Shown here in pieces: positions 15,855 to 23,328 of a DNA stretch of 27,222 bases. The first letter of the stretch is position 1, and each line of letters begins with the position of its first letter. The position numbers were made by a program, and so were the translations under genes. This DNA comes from Dehalococcoidia bacterium (lineage in GTDB: Bacteria; Chloroflexota; Dehalococcoidia; Dehalococcoidales; UBA1222), in NCBI GenBank assembly GCA_009776515.1, contig WRNP01000010.1:1-27222 (forward strand), written 5' to 3'. Below the pieces are notes generated by a model. The model was not told where the DNA came from and ran no database searches. It saw nothing but the letters and a program-made list of their open reading frames with translations.

Positions 15855-15950
15855 ATGAGGGGAATCTCATTGCAATAGTTTGCAGTTACAATAATTTGCG
15901 GATGAGCAACCAATAGAATCGTCTTGCAAGGTTATCGGCCTAATCATTAT
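15855..15950. promoter_or_regulatory. Dyads upstream of the fur-cbi operon, candidate operators
   Basis: Three symmetric sites precede the fur start: ATGAG-N6-CTCAT (15855-15870); a longer dyad with arms ATTGnAA and TTnCAAT spanning 15869-15892; and TAATCATTAT (15941-15950), which equals 10 consecutive bases of the classical Fur box. The 24-bp dyad lies 30 bp before the GTG, where an operator would block initiation. Which site the regulator binds is not determinable by eye. Confidence 0.45.
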
Positions 15951-16032
15951 TCTCAACACTGACAGCGGTACGCCCGACATCCTCCCGAGATGAGAATTGC
16001 CAGCGCAGGCTGCCCACAGCAAGATCTCAGAA

Positions 16033-16479
16033 TCAAGTGCTCTGGCTGCCTAGCATGATAGTTACTGGGCCATCGTTATGGATCTCCAAGTGCATGTGCT
16101 TCCCAAAGATGCCTGTAGCCACCACAAGGCCAGAAGCACGCACCAAGGTCACGAAATGATTAAAAAGTCGGGCGGCTTCGATTGCTGGGGCGGCCTCCAC
16201 GAAGCTGGGGCGCCTTCCACGACTGGTATCGGCGAACAGGGTGAACTGACTTACCAACAGTATCTCGCCTCTTATGTCAAGCAGGGAGCGGTTGAATTTG
16301 CCAACTTCATCGGGGAAAATACGCAAGTTCAGCACCTTGTTCACCAGGTAACCTGCGTCTTCTTCCAAATCATCCACAGCGATACCAACCAAGATACATA
16401 GTCCGAGGCCAATGCGCCCCACTTCCTCTCCATCTACGCTCACTGCGGCAGCACTCACGCGCTGTAAAAGAGCCCTCAT
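16033..16479 (-). CDS. dtd: D-aminoacyl-tRNA deacylase
   Basis: A 148-aa DTD that removes D-amino acids (and glycine) wrongly loaded on tRNA. Hallmarks are MRALLQRVSAAAVSVDGEEVG at the start, SQFTLFADTSRGRRPSF in the middle and NDGPVTIML (the NxGPVT active-site motif) near the end. Length is normal. I chose the ATG at 16479, where homology begins. An upstream in-frame start would add 12 residues. It stands alone, with fur downstream on the same strand. Confidence 0.95.
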   Translation of the reverse strand: MRALLQRVSAAAVSVDGEEVGRIGLGLCILVGIAVDDLEEDAGYLVNKVLNLRIFPDEVGKFNRSLLDIRGEILLVSQFTLFADTSRGRRPSFVEAAPAIEAARLFNHFVTLVRASGLVVATGIFGKHMHLEIHNDGPVTIMLGSQST

Positions 16480-16561
16480 GCTGTCTATGTTAGGCATGAC
16501 ATGGTGCAAAGTCAACCATCGCCGGATTGAAGGTAGACACCGCTCAAAGAAAGAGCTAAAA

Positions 16562-16591
16562 TTGACCCGCCTGGAGATATATGATTATGAG
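16562..16591 (+). promoter_or_regulatory. Putative promoter of the SWIM gene
   Basis: TTGACC (16562-16567), an 18-bp spacer and TATGAG (16586-16591). It would start RNA near 16598, just before the long hairpin in the leader of the SWIM gene. Confidence 0.4.
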
Positions 16592-16609
16592 TGTCGTTGC
16601 TTGAAACAG

Positions 16610-16652
16610 AATCAAAGAAGCACCATCGCACGTATCCGGTGCTTCTTTGATT
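16610..16652 (+). terminator. 15-bp perfect stem-loop, terminator or leader attenuator
   Basis: The arms are 16610-16624 and 16638-16652, pairing perfectly over 15 bp (central part AAAGAAGCACC / GGTGCTTCTTT) around a 13-nt loop. Only two to three T residues trail it. It ends about 20 nt before the SWIM gene's ribosome-binding site, so it may sit in that gene's leader and not end a transcript. Confidence 0.5.
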
Positions 16653-16683
16653 TATGGGATATAAGAAAATACGGAGGCGGACG

Positions 16684-16950
16684 ATGCAGTCAAGTCTTAT
16701 CAGCAAGATCGAAAAGGCCCGACAGTATGCGCGGGAACCAGAGCGCGTCACTTTCCATGATTTTGAGGTCAGCTTCCGTGGTAATAACGACTGTCATTCT
16801 ACGGGCTTGAAAAATGGCAAATGGTTCTGCACCTGCGACTTTTTTGCCAGCTGGGGCACTTGTTGTCACACCATGGCCCTGGAGAAGATGCTCTCGCCAA
16901 TGCTACCCGGTGAGGCTGTCACCAACTTCGAGTGCGCCACACAATATTAA
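16684..16950 (+). CDS. Small SWIM zinc-finger protein
   Basis: An 88-aa protein made almost only of a SWIM motif: WFCTCDFFASWGTCCHTMALEKML, read as CxC-x9-CxH, which binds zinc and usually mediates DNA or protein contacts. A basic helix precedes it (SLISKIEKARQYAREPERVTFHDFEV). GGAGG lies 6 nt before the ATG at 16684. It could be an adaptor in DNA repair, as for SWIM partners of recombinases, but that is a guess. Its stop overlaps the folC stop by 3 nt in convergent orientation. A strong hairpin lies in its presumed leader. Confidence 0.85.
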   Translation: MQSSLISKIEKARQYAREPERVTFHDFEVSFRGNNDCHSTGLKNGKWFCTCDFFASWGTCCHTMALEKMLSPMLPGEAVTNFECATQY

Positions 16951-18281
16951 TAGCCTGGGCGACCAGCCCATCTGAGCGCCTCACCCACCACAAAGAGTGA
17001 TCCTGAGGCACAAATGAAGCCATTGGCTCCTGCTAGTCTCACCGCCAGATCCAGGGCATTGGCTACAGAAGGCGCAGTGTACACGTCGCGGACATGGTTC
17101 CGGCACACCTCCGCCAACACCGCTGCGTCTAAAGCGCGCGGATTGGTAGTATGGGTAGCCACAACCACATCAAAAAACGGTGCGAGCACCTCAGCGAACC
17201 CTTGATAATCCTTGTCAGCCGAGATGCCAATGACCAGCACTTTAGATGCCATCCCCGCTGAGTAGATCTCGATCGCCCTCACTAGCTCGGCGGCGGCGGC
17301 TGAGTTGTGGGCACCGTCCACCACTATAATCGGACACCTGTGCACCACTTGGAAACGCCCCGGCCATCGCACATGGCGGAGTCCGAAGACAATGTCCAGC
17401 GAGCTAAGCCGATGACCCTGCTCCATCAAGACTTCTAGCGCCCCCACCGCGAGAGCAGCATTGGCCTGCTGAAATGCCCCCAGCAGGGGCAATTCAAACA
17501 CATAGCTCCCCAGCCGCCCTTTTACTTCACAGCGTTGGCGGCCAGAAAAGATCCCTGCCCCCCGACAGATAATATCACGCCCCACCTCAATGAGCTGGCT
17601 ACGCTTCGCCTGGCAAGTGCGGGAAATTACGTCATGCCCCTCAGGCGGCTGCGCTGCGATTACTACAGGTATGCCCTCCTTGATGATACCGGCTTTCTCG
17701 GCGGCGATCTTCGCTATGGTATCGCCCAGAACATCGGTGTGATCAAGGCTAATGGTGCTTATGATACAGACTGCGGGGGATACCACATTAGTGGCATCCA
17801 GCCGTCCTCCCAAGCCTACTTCCACCACTTGCCAGTCGGCCTGCTTCTCCGCAAAATACATAAATCCCAGGACAGTAAGGAGCTCAAAAGTGGTTAGTGT
17901 CCCGTATCGTGCCTGCGCGTTGACTGCCGCCACTTCTGGCCTGAGGACATCCGTAAGTCTGGCAATGTCGGCCTGAGAGATAAGCCGGCCATCTATGCGT
18001 ATACGCTCGCGCACATCAATGAGGTGAGGCGATGTATAAAGCCCGGTTTTGAAACCCGCAGCAACGAGCACTGAGGCCACCATAGCTGCAGTGCTACCCT
18101 TGCCTTTAGTGCCCGCGATATGAATCGCCCGTGCGGTATGTTGGGGCCCACCCAGGCGCGCCAAGAGCTCCTCCACTCGTCTAAGATCGAAGTTATCGGC
18201 GGCACGCAGGCTGGGTTTAGCTTCGCAATCCGCGAAGCTATAGAGGTAGTCTAGGGTTTCAAGATAATGTCTTGTACGCAT
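16947..18281 (-). CDS. folC: Folylpolyglutamate synthase / dihydrofolate synthase
   Basis: A 444-aa Mur-ligase-fold enzyme adding glutamate to folates (and possibly to dihydropteroate). The P-loop is GTKGKGST (residues 57-64). The folate region YTSPHLIDVRERIRIDG, SLDHTDVLGDT with EKAGIIKEG (carbamylated lysine region) and VVDGAHN also match. I chose the ATG at 18281, where similarity starts (MRTRHYLETLDYLYSF). The frame is open about 38 codons upstream without family-like sequence. It is convergent with the SWIM gene. No folP or folA is nearby. Confidence 0.94.
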   Translation of the reverse strand: MRTRHYLETLDYLYSFADCEAKPSLRAADNFDLRRVEELLARLGGPQHTARAIHIAGTKGKGSTAAMVASVLVAAGFKTGLYTSPHLIDVRERIRIDGRLISQADIARLTDVLRPEVAAVNAQARYGTLTTFELLTVLGFMYFAEKQADWQVVEVGLGGRLDATNVVSPAVCIISTISLDHTDVLGDTIAKIAAEKAGIIKEGIPVVIAAQPPEGHDVISRTCQAKRSQLIEVGRDIICRGAGIFSGRQRCEVKGRLGSYVFELPLLGAFQQANAALAVGALEVLMEQGHRLSSLDIVFGLRHVRWPGRFQVVHRCPIIVVDGAHNSAAAAELVRAIEIYSAGMASKVLVIGISADKDYQGFAEVLAPFFDVVVATHTTNPRALDAAVLAEVCRNHVRDVYTAPSVANALDLAVRLAGANGFICASGSLFVVGEALRWAGRPGY

Positions 18282-18641
18282 GCCGAAAAGTCCACCAAGG
18301 GTGCGGCCACCCCCTTTATTCCCACCGCAACGGTATGTTGTCCGAGATGACAATCTCTCCCCATGTGATACCACCAAGGCAGGCCAAGTGCACACACTTC
18401 AAGCATTGTTAAAGATGGCACTCGGGACAGGTGCCGAATATGGTATTGCCAGAGACACTCTCACGGAAAGCCATGTCAAGTTAATCAGCTGGCAAGCCAC
18501 CCCTCTTGCAAGGCTATTATAGCACGAGAGCAAGCGGCCAGGCTCGACTTTAGGACTTTGGGAGAAAATCAGACCTCTAATCATACGGCTGTCAGCTTTA
18601 TCGTTGTCCTCTAGGCCTCTGTTGCGTGACGACGATCTTCT

Positions 18642-18749
18642 TTAAGGCAGTCTCCGAAAACTATCAACGATGGCGATCCTGGCAACAAATATAGGCATGA
18701 CCCAGAACCCTTACAGTGATTACCTACAGATTTTCGGAGACTGCCTTAA
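18642..18749. mobile_element. MITE-like element with 16-19 bp terminal inverted repeats
   Basis: AGGCAGTCTCCGAAAA (18645-18660) and its exact inverse (18731-18746) bound a 102-bp core. The match extends to 19 bp through TTA/TAA. TA lies just outside each end (18643-18644 and 18747-18748), as expected for TA-target transposition of the IS630/Tc1-mariner type. The interior of about 70 bp has no reading frame. It may be a non-autonomous transposon or a long RNA hairpin. Confidence 0.6.
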
Positions 18750-18823
18750 GAATTTGTTGAAGACCACCTACCATGGGAACTGTGAAAGTCAGGTGTAGAC
18801 CATCGTCTGTTGGCCGCAGGTAG

Positions 18824-18832
18824 TGGTATAAT
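18824..18832 (+). promoter_or_regulatory. Extended -10 promoter of radA
   Basis: TGGTATAAT carries a consensus -10 (18827-18832) with the TGn extension and no good -35. RNA would begin near 18839, about 40 nt before the radA GTG. Confidence 0.5.
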
Positions 18833-18878
18833 TGGCTGTCTTCCCTTACTTCTCCCCCAGAAAGAGATCGTTCACGCA

Positions 18879-20288
18879 GTGCCAAAAGCAAAGATTGTCT
18901 TCATGTGCCAGGAATGCGGACGAGAGAGTGCCCGCTGGCTAGGGCGTTGTCCGGCCTGCCATGCCTGGAATTCCCTTGCCGAACTATCAGTTCCTACCCT
19001 GCCTGCCGCCCGGTCGGGAGGAGCGCCGTCAGCTCCGCAGGAATTGTCCGCCATTGATTCTGTCGCCGAGCCGCGCTGGATCCTACCTCTAGGCGAGCTT
19101 GGACGTGCGCTAGGAGGAGGACTTGTGCCAGGCTCGGTCATCCTCATCGGGGGCGAACCGGGCATTGGCAAATCCACCCTGCTATTGCAAGCCTCGGCGG
19201 CACTGGCCAAAGAGCGCGGGTGCGTGGTTTATGTCAGCGGCGAGGAAACGCTCTCCCAAATCAAACTCCGCGCCCGACGCCTTGACATCAACGGCGAGCA
19301 GCTCTTCCTCCTCGCCGAAAATAACCTCGATCACATTACCGCACAGCTCGACAGTCTTAAGCCCGTCACTGTTGTGGTTGACTCCATTCAGTCAGTCTAT
19401 GCACCGGATATAGAATCTTCCCCTGGCTCCATCTCCCAAGTGCGCGACTGTACGCTACGCCTCGTGACGTGGGCCAAGGCCAATCAGGTGCCCGTTTTCA
19501 TCACAGGACATGTAACCAAGGAGGGAGCCATCGCTGGTCCCCGCCTTCTAGAGCACATGGTAGACACTGTACTCTATTTTGAGGGCGAGTCCTTAAGTTC
19601 CTATAGGTTACTGCGCGCAGTGAAGAACCGCTTTGGCTCGGTAAGCGAGATGGGCATCTTTGAAATGCGCGGCATTGGGCTTGTAGAAGTAGGCAATCCC
19701 TCGCAGATATTCCTGTCAGAGCGGGAAAACGAAGCAATCGGCTCAGCGGTGACAGCCACCTTAGAGGGCAGTCGCCCTCTATTGGTGGTCATCCAAGCCC
19801 TCACCAACCCTAGTGTCTTTGGGCAAGTGCGCCGCACAGCCAGCGGCGTGGACTTCAACCGATTGCTACTCATCTCCGCCGTACTTTCCCGCCGCCTAAG
19901 TCTCCGGCTGGGCAACCAGGACATCATCACCAACGTCACGGGCGGTATCAAGATTGATGAGCCTGCCGCCGACCTAGCTATCGCTTTGGCCATTGCTTCA
20001 AGCCTGCGGGACGTGCCCGTGGATCCCGAGACGGTGGCCGTAGGCGAGGTGGGGCTGTCCGGCGAGATCCGCGCTGTACCCCAACTGGAAAGGAGGCTTG
20101 GTGAGGCAGCGCGGCTAGGCTTTCGACGCGCCATCGTACCGTACACAAGCGCCCGTCACATTCAGATGAAAGACATTGAACTTATACCCGTATCTACTCT
20201 CCGTAAGGCCATTGAGTATGGTTTAGGCAAAAAACATCAATCGGCAGAAGTGGCCCAACCGCCACCAGAGGAGATGGCCGAGGCTTAG
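18879..20288 (+). CDS. radA: DNA repair protein RadA
   Basis: A 469-aa RadA (Sms), a RecA-like helicase aiding branch migration in recombination. An N-terminal C4 zinc finger CQECGRESARWLGRCPACH is followed by Walker A GGEPGIGKST, the RadA-specific KNRFGS motif, and a C-terminal Lon-protease-like domain (VTGGIKIDEPAADLAIALAI; VGLSGEIRAVPQ). The start is GTG at 18879 (VPKAKIVFMCQECG), aligned with the usual MAKxKTxFxCxECG beginning. Upstream in-frame codons overlap the promoter. It heads the radA-ispD-ispF-cysS series. The disA often found next to radA in Firmicutes is absent. Confidence 0.95.
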   Translation: MPKAKIVFMCQECGRESARWLGRCPACHAWNSLAELSVPTLPAARSGGAPSAPQELSAIDSVAEPRWILPLGELGRALGGGLVPGSVILIGGEPGIGKSTLLLQASAALAKERGCVVYVSGEETLSQIKLRARRLDINGEQLFLLAENNLDHITAQLDSLKPVTVVVDSIQSVYAPDIESSPGSISQVRDCTLRLVTWAKANQVPVFITGHVTKEGAIAGPRLLEHMVDTVLYFEGESLSSYRLLRAVKNRFGSVSEMGIFEMRGIGLVEVGNPSQIFLSERENEAIGSAVTATLEGSRPLLVVIQALTNPSVFGQVRRTASGVDFNRLLLISAVLSRRLSLRLGNQDIITNVTGGIKIDEPAADLAIALAIASSLRDVPVDPETVAVGEVGLSGEIRAVPQLERRLGEAARLGFRRAIVPYTSARHIQMKDIELIPVSTLRKAIEYGLGKKHQSAEVAQPPPEEMAEA

Positions 20289-20371
20289 CCTCACGGCTCA
20301 TGCCCGCTCAGGGCTCCGTTGCCTCGGCTTTTGAGATTCTTCTCAGTCTTGCTAAACTGATAGGCAAAGCA

Positions 20372-21055
20372 ATGTTTCGTAGCGGAAAGGTCGGCGCCAT
20401 CATCGTAGCAGCGGGAAGCTCTGTCCGTATGGGTGGCATTGATAAGATGTTCGCACCCCTAGAGGGCAAGCCAGTACTTGCACGTGTGGTTTCGGCATTC
20501 GAAGCCGCACCATCAGTGGATCATATCGCCGTGGTGCTTGCAGAGCACAATCTTGAGCTCGGTCGCCACTTGGCATCAACCGAACACTGGCGAAAAGTGG
20601 ATGCCATTGTCCCCGGAGGAGCGCTCCGGCAGAGTTCGGTCGAAGCTGGCCTTGAGAAACTACCACACTGCGAGTGGTGCATCATTCACGATGGGGCACG
20701 CCCCATGGTGACGGTTGACCTGATTGAGGCTGGCTTAGAGGCGGCAGAGGCAACGGGTGGAGCCATTGCCGCCGTGTCTATAATTGACACCATTAAAGAG
20801 GAGAAAGACGGTTTTGTCGCCCAGACCTTACCGCGCGGAAGTCTACGAGCGGCACAGACACCACAGGTCTTCCGCGCAGATATTATTAATGAGGCCTACA
20901 AGCGCATGACTGGTGAAGTTACGGACGATGCTTCGCTCGTGGAGGTCGTGGGACACCAAATCAGGCTATATCCAGGCGACTACCAAAACATTAAGATTAC
21001 CACGCCAGCCGACCTCATCTGCGCAGAGGCCCTTTGGCGCAGAAGGGGGTGCTAG
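20372..21055 (+). CDS. ispD: 2-C-methyl-D-erythritol 4-phosphate cytidylyltransferase
   Basis: A 227-aa IspD making CDP-methylerythritol in the MEP isoprenoid pathway. The CTP-binding loop is IIVAAGSSVRMGGIDKMF, and HDGARPMV and TDDASLVE are conserved active-site stretches. The ATG at 20372 starts MFRSGKVGAIIVAAG, as expected. The longer open frame upstream is not family-like. A weak TTGAGA-16-TAAACT promoter may precede it. ispF follows with 1 nt between the ispD stop and the inferred ispF start. Confidence 0.95.
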   Translation: MFRSGKVGAIIVAAGSSVRMGGIDKMFAPLEGKPVLARVVSAFEAAPSVDHIAVVLAEHNLELGRHLASTEHWRKVDAIVPGGALRQSSVEAGLEKLPHCEWCIIHDGARPMVTVDLIEAGLEAAEATGGAIAAVSIIDTIKEEKDGFVAQTLPRGSLRAAQTPQVFRADIINEAYKRMTGEVTDDASLVEVVGHQIRLYPGDYQNIKITTPADLICAEALWRRRGC

Positions 21056-21056
21056 C

Positions 21057-21524
21057 ATACGTATCGGACACGGCTACGATGTACATCGGTTAGGGCCAGG
21101 AGCACCTCTCGTACTGGGCGGGGTGTCGCTCCCTCACAAGAGTAGACTCATCGGCTGGAGCGACGCTGACGTACTCACTCACGCTGTCATTGATGCCTTG
21201 CTGGGAGCTGCCGGACTGGGCGACATCGGTGCACACTTCCCACCATACGAACCGCAGTACAAAGGCATCTCCAGCCTCGTGCTACTTAGACGTGTGGGCA
21301 ATCTACTTAAGGAGAAAGGCTATCAAGTGGGCAACATTGATGCCACTGTGGTCGCTGAGCAACCGCGTTTAAGAGAGTACATTGATCTGATGTGCGCGGC
21401 CCTAGCCGAAGCGTTAGACTGTGAACCCGAGCGCATCAACATCAAGGCATCCACCCAAGAAGGCCTGGGCTTTGTAGGGCGCGAGGAAGGCATGGTTGCC
21501 TGGGCAGTGGCGCTCATAGAATAA
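21057..21524 (+). CDS. ispF: 2-C-methyl-D-erythritol 2,4-cyclodiphosphate synthase, apparent ATA start
   Basis: A 155-aa IspF, next in the MEP pathway after IspE. Metal ligands lie in GYDVHRLG, SDADVLTHAVIDALLGA, DIGAHFPP and KASTQEGLGFVGREEG are all conserved. Family members begin MRIGxGYDVH, which places the start at ATA 21057-21059 (ATA-CGT-ATC-GGA). AAGGGGGT at about 21042-21049 is a well-spaced ribosome-binding site for it. The nearest canonical in-frame start (ATG 20928) lies 129 nt inside ispD and would add 43 unrelated residues. Either AUA initiates or a base is wrong. Confidence 0.93.
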   Translation: MRIGHGYDVHRLGPGAPLVLGGVSLPHKSRLIGWSDADVLTHAVIDALLGAAGLGDIGAHFPPYEPQYKGISSLVLLRRVGNLLKEKGYQVGNIDATVVAEQPRLREYIDLMCAALAEALDCEPERINIKASTQEGLGFVGREEGMVAWAVALIE

Positions 21525-21530
21525 ACTGCC

Positions 21531-21536
21531 TATAAT
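21531..21536 (+). promoter_or_regulatory. -10 box next to cysS start
   Basis: A perfect TATAAT ends 8 nt before the cysS ATG, so RNA would start at or within 1-2 nt of the start codon. No clear -35 is seen. Confidence 0.45.
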
Positions 21537-21544
21537 AATCACTT

Positions 21545-22915
21545 ATGAAAGTCACGAGTACTCTCTCCGGTAAAAAAGAAGAGTTTATCCCCATCACGGA
21601 CGGCGAGGTTAAGATGTATGTCTGCGGCATTACACCGCAGAGCGAGGCACACATCGGGCACGCCATGAGTTACATCAATTTTGACGCTATCCGCCGCTAC
21701 CTGGAGTACCGCGGTTACAAGGTGCGCCACATCCAGAACATCACCGATATTGAAGATAAAATCATCAACAAAGCCGCCGTGTTAGGCATTACCCCCGGGG
21801 AGTTGGTCGCCAAGAACATCGCAGTTTTCATAGCAGATATGGATGCCCTGAACATCCTCCGCCCGCACGAGTATCCCCGCGCCACTGAGGAGATACCGCA
21901 AATAATCGAAATGGTGCGGGGTCTGGTGGAAAAAGGTCTGGCTTACTCCATCTGTGGCAGTGTCTACTTCCGCGTCACCCGTCTCCCCGATTACGGCAAG
22001 CTCGCCCGGCGCACCCTTGACCAGATGATCGCCGGGGCGCGCATTGAGCCAGGGGAGGAAAAGGAACACCCCATGGACTTCGTACTCTGGAAAGCGGCTA
22101 AGCCGAGTGAGCCGGCCTGGGAAAGCCCCTGGGGATCAGGGCGGCCAGGTTGGCACATTGAGTGTTCGGCCATGTCGCTACGCTATCTGGGGGCCCAGAT
22201 TGATATCCATGGCGGCGGGCAGGATCTGATTTTTCCACACCACGAAAACGAGATCGCCCAGTCTGAGAGCTACACAGGCCAAAAGCCCTTCGTGAAGTAT
22301 TGGCTGCACAACGGGCTCCTCCGCCTCGGCGAAGAGAAGATGAGCAAAAGCTTGGGCAACATCGTGAGCATCAAAGATATTCTCTCCAAATACTCAGCCG
22401 ATGCTCTCCGACTCTTCGTGCTTTCCTCACATTACCGTAGCCCGCTCACGTTCTCGGCAGAGGCACTGGATGGGGCCGAGAAAGGTGCGGAGCGACTTCG
22501 CCAGGCGCTCCAGGCCGGGTGTGATAGCCAAGGCATGACCGGAGGCGACCTTTACAACTACCACGGACGCTTCATAGAGGCCATGGATGACGACTTTAAT
22601 GCCCCACAGGCGGTAGCAGCGCTCTTCGACCTCGCACGTGACCTGAATAGGCTACGTGACGAGGGCTACAACACCGCGATGGGTTGCGAGTTGCTTCGTG
22701 AGCTGGGAGGTGTGCTGGGGCTGACTTTTCAAGGGATGGCAACAGATGTAGGAGGAGCAGAACCTTTCATCAAACTCCTGCTGGACACCCGACGTGAGCT
22801 CAGAGTAGCCAAACAGTATGCGCTAGCTGACGATATCCGCCACCGCCTAGAAGAGTTAGGCATCGCGCTTGAGGACGGACCAAGCGGCACCATCTGGAAA
22901 GCTAGGCTTTCTTAG
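21545..22915 (+). CDS. cysS: Cysteinyl-tRNA synthetase
   Basis: A 456-aa class I synthetase charging tRNA-Cys. The HIGH motif is AHIGHAMSY, preceded by the zinc cysteine in YVCGITP. The other zinc ligands are in GWHIECSAMS and FPHHENE, and KMSKSLGN is the second ATP motif. Length fits CysS, and the MshC ligase is shorter. CGITPQSEAHIGH departs slightly from the common CGPTVYDxxHIGH. It is last in the radA-ispD-ispF-cysS row, but its own -10 box suggests separate transcription. It overlaps the next, convergent gene by 14 bp. Confidence 0.96.
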   Translation: MKVTSTLSGKKEEFIPITDGEVKMYVCGITPQSEAHIGHAMSYINFDAIRRYLEYRGYKVRHIQNITDIEDKIINKAAVLGITPGELVAKNIAVFIADMDALNILRPHEYPRATEEIPQIIEMVRGLVEKGLAYSICGSVYFRVTRLPDYGKLARRTLDQMIAGARIEPGEEKEHPMDFVLWKAAKPSEPAWESPWGSGRPGWHIECSAMSLRYLGAQIDIHGGGQDLIFPHHENEIAQSESYTGQKPFVKYWLHNGLLRLGEEKMSKSLGNIVSIKDILSKYSADALRLFVLSSHYRSPLTFSAEALDGAEKGAERLRQALQAGCDSQGMTGGDLYNYHGRFIEAMDDDFNAPQAVAALFDLARDLNRLRDEGYNTAMGCELLRELGGVLGLTFQGMATDVGGAEPFIKLLLDTRRELRVAKQYALADDIRHRLEELGIALEDGPSGTIWKARLS

Positions 22916-23111
22916 GCTTAACCAGAAACAGCACTAGAGTAGCCAGGGCGATCGCTCCCAAGCCAATGCCAATAGCTGTCCAGTTGGGGTCTCTTACGGA
23001 GGGGCCATAACCGCTGAGCGGCTGCCTGGTATAGGTGGCCCCCCATAAGATATACAGGGTTCCTGCCCCTGCGAGCAACACCGCGATGAGTTCTTTAGCT
23101 TGTTTCGTCAC
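22902..23111 (-). CDS. Small two-helix membrane protein
   Basis: A 69-aa protein of unknown function with two membrane segments (LIAVLLAGAGTLYILWG and AIGIGLGAIALATLVLFLV), a loop of about 25 residues and a basic tail KPKKA. I chose the GTG at 23111 because GAGGTGG lies just upstream and a good promoter fits it. The frame is open about 33 codons further. It is convergent with cysS and divergent from the alanine tRNA. Confidence 0.65.
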   Translation of the reverse strand: MTKQAKELIAVLLAGAGTLYILWGATYTRQPLSGYGPSVRDPNWTAIGIGLGAIALATLVLFLVKPKKA

Positions 23112-23139
23112 GCTTGCCACCTCGCGCCATATTGATAGT

Positions 23140-23168
23140 AGTATAAAACACGCCGAGCAGGTCTTCAA
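23140..23168 (-). promoter_or_regulatory. Promoter of the small membrane protein gene
   Basis: On the minus strand, TTGAAG (23168-23163), a 17-bp spacer and TATACT (23145-23140). RNA would start near 23133, about 22 nt before the GTG. Confidence 0.6.
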
Positions 23169-23172
23169 GCGC

Positions 23173-23201
23173 TTGCAGGAAAGCGCCCTTGATGCTAAAC
23201 T
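23173..23201 (+). promoter_or_regulatory. Promoter of tRNA-Ala
   Basis: TTGCAG (23173-23178), a 17-bp spacer and TAAACT (23196-23201), about 18 nt before the tRNA. Confidence 0.55.
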
Positions 23202-23219
23202 TAATGTCATCTGTCACTT

Positions 23220-23292
23220 GGGGCCGTAGTTCACTTGGGAGAACGTTTGACTGGCAGTCAAAAGGTAGCGGGTTCGAATCCCGCCGGCTCCA
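23220..23292 (+). tRNA. tRNA-Ala (anticodon GGC)
   Basis: A complete 73-nt cloverleaf. Acceptor GGGGCCG/CGGCTCC holds the G3-U70 pair that identifies alanine tRNA. D stem GTTC/GAAC, anticodon stem TTTGA/TCAAA with loop CTGGCAG (anticodon GGC at 23253-23255), T stem GCGGG/CCCGC with loop TTCGAAT, and discriminator A at 23292. CCA is not encoded here (CT follows A73). Its 3' part from the anticodon loop onward is the left attachment site of the integrated element. Confidence 0.95.
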
Positions 23293-23293
23293 C
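23251..23293 (+). repeat. attL core repeat
   Basis: The first 43-bp copy covers the tRNA-Ala anticodon loop to one base past the discriminator, so the tRNA stays complete. Identity with the distal copy stops at 23250/26300 and 23294/26344. Confidence 0.92.
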
Positions 23294-23328
23294 TTTATAG
23301 CTAAAAGCGGCTTCCCGGCCGAAATATT

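Larger units (their letters stand above)
18282..18878. other. 597-bp gap between folC and radA
   Basis: No convincing gene is seen. The gap holds a minus-strand extended -10 (TGCTATAAT, 18524-18516) that may drive folC from about 230 bp away, the MITE-like element at 18642-18749, and the radA extended -10. CCACCTACC (about 18767) and GGTAGTGG (about 18819) are near-inverted repeats flanking the radA promoter region. The rest shows nothing recognisable. Confidence 0.5.

Noticed and set aside
16078..16401. A 107-codon + frame opposite dtd
   Set aside because: The minus strand matches DTD throughout, including SQFTLFADTSRG and NDGPVT.
18396..18584. Small frames between folC and radA on both strands
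   Set aside because: No ribosome-binding sites, no recognisable sequence, and they overlap a promoter-like TATAAT.
23220..23292. Reading the tRNA as glycine
   Set aside because: With U33 at 23252 the anticodon is GGC, and the G3-U70 pair is the alanine identity element.
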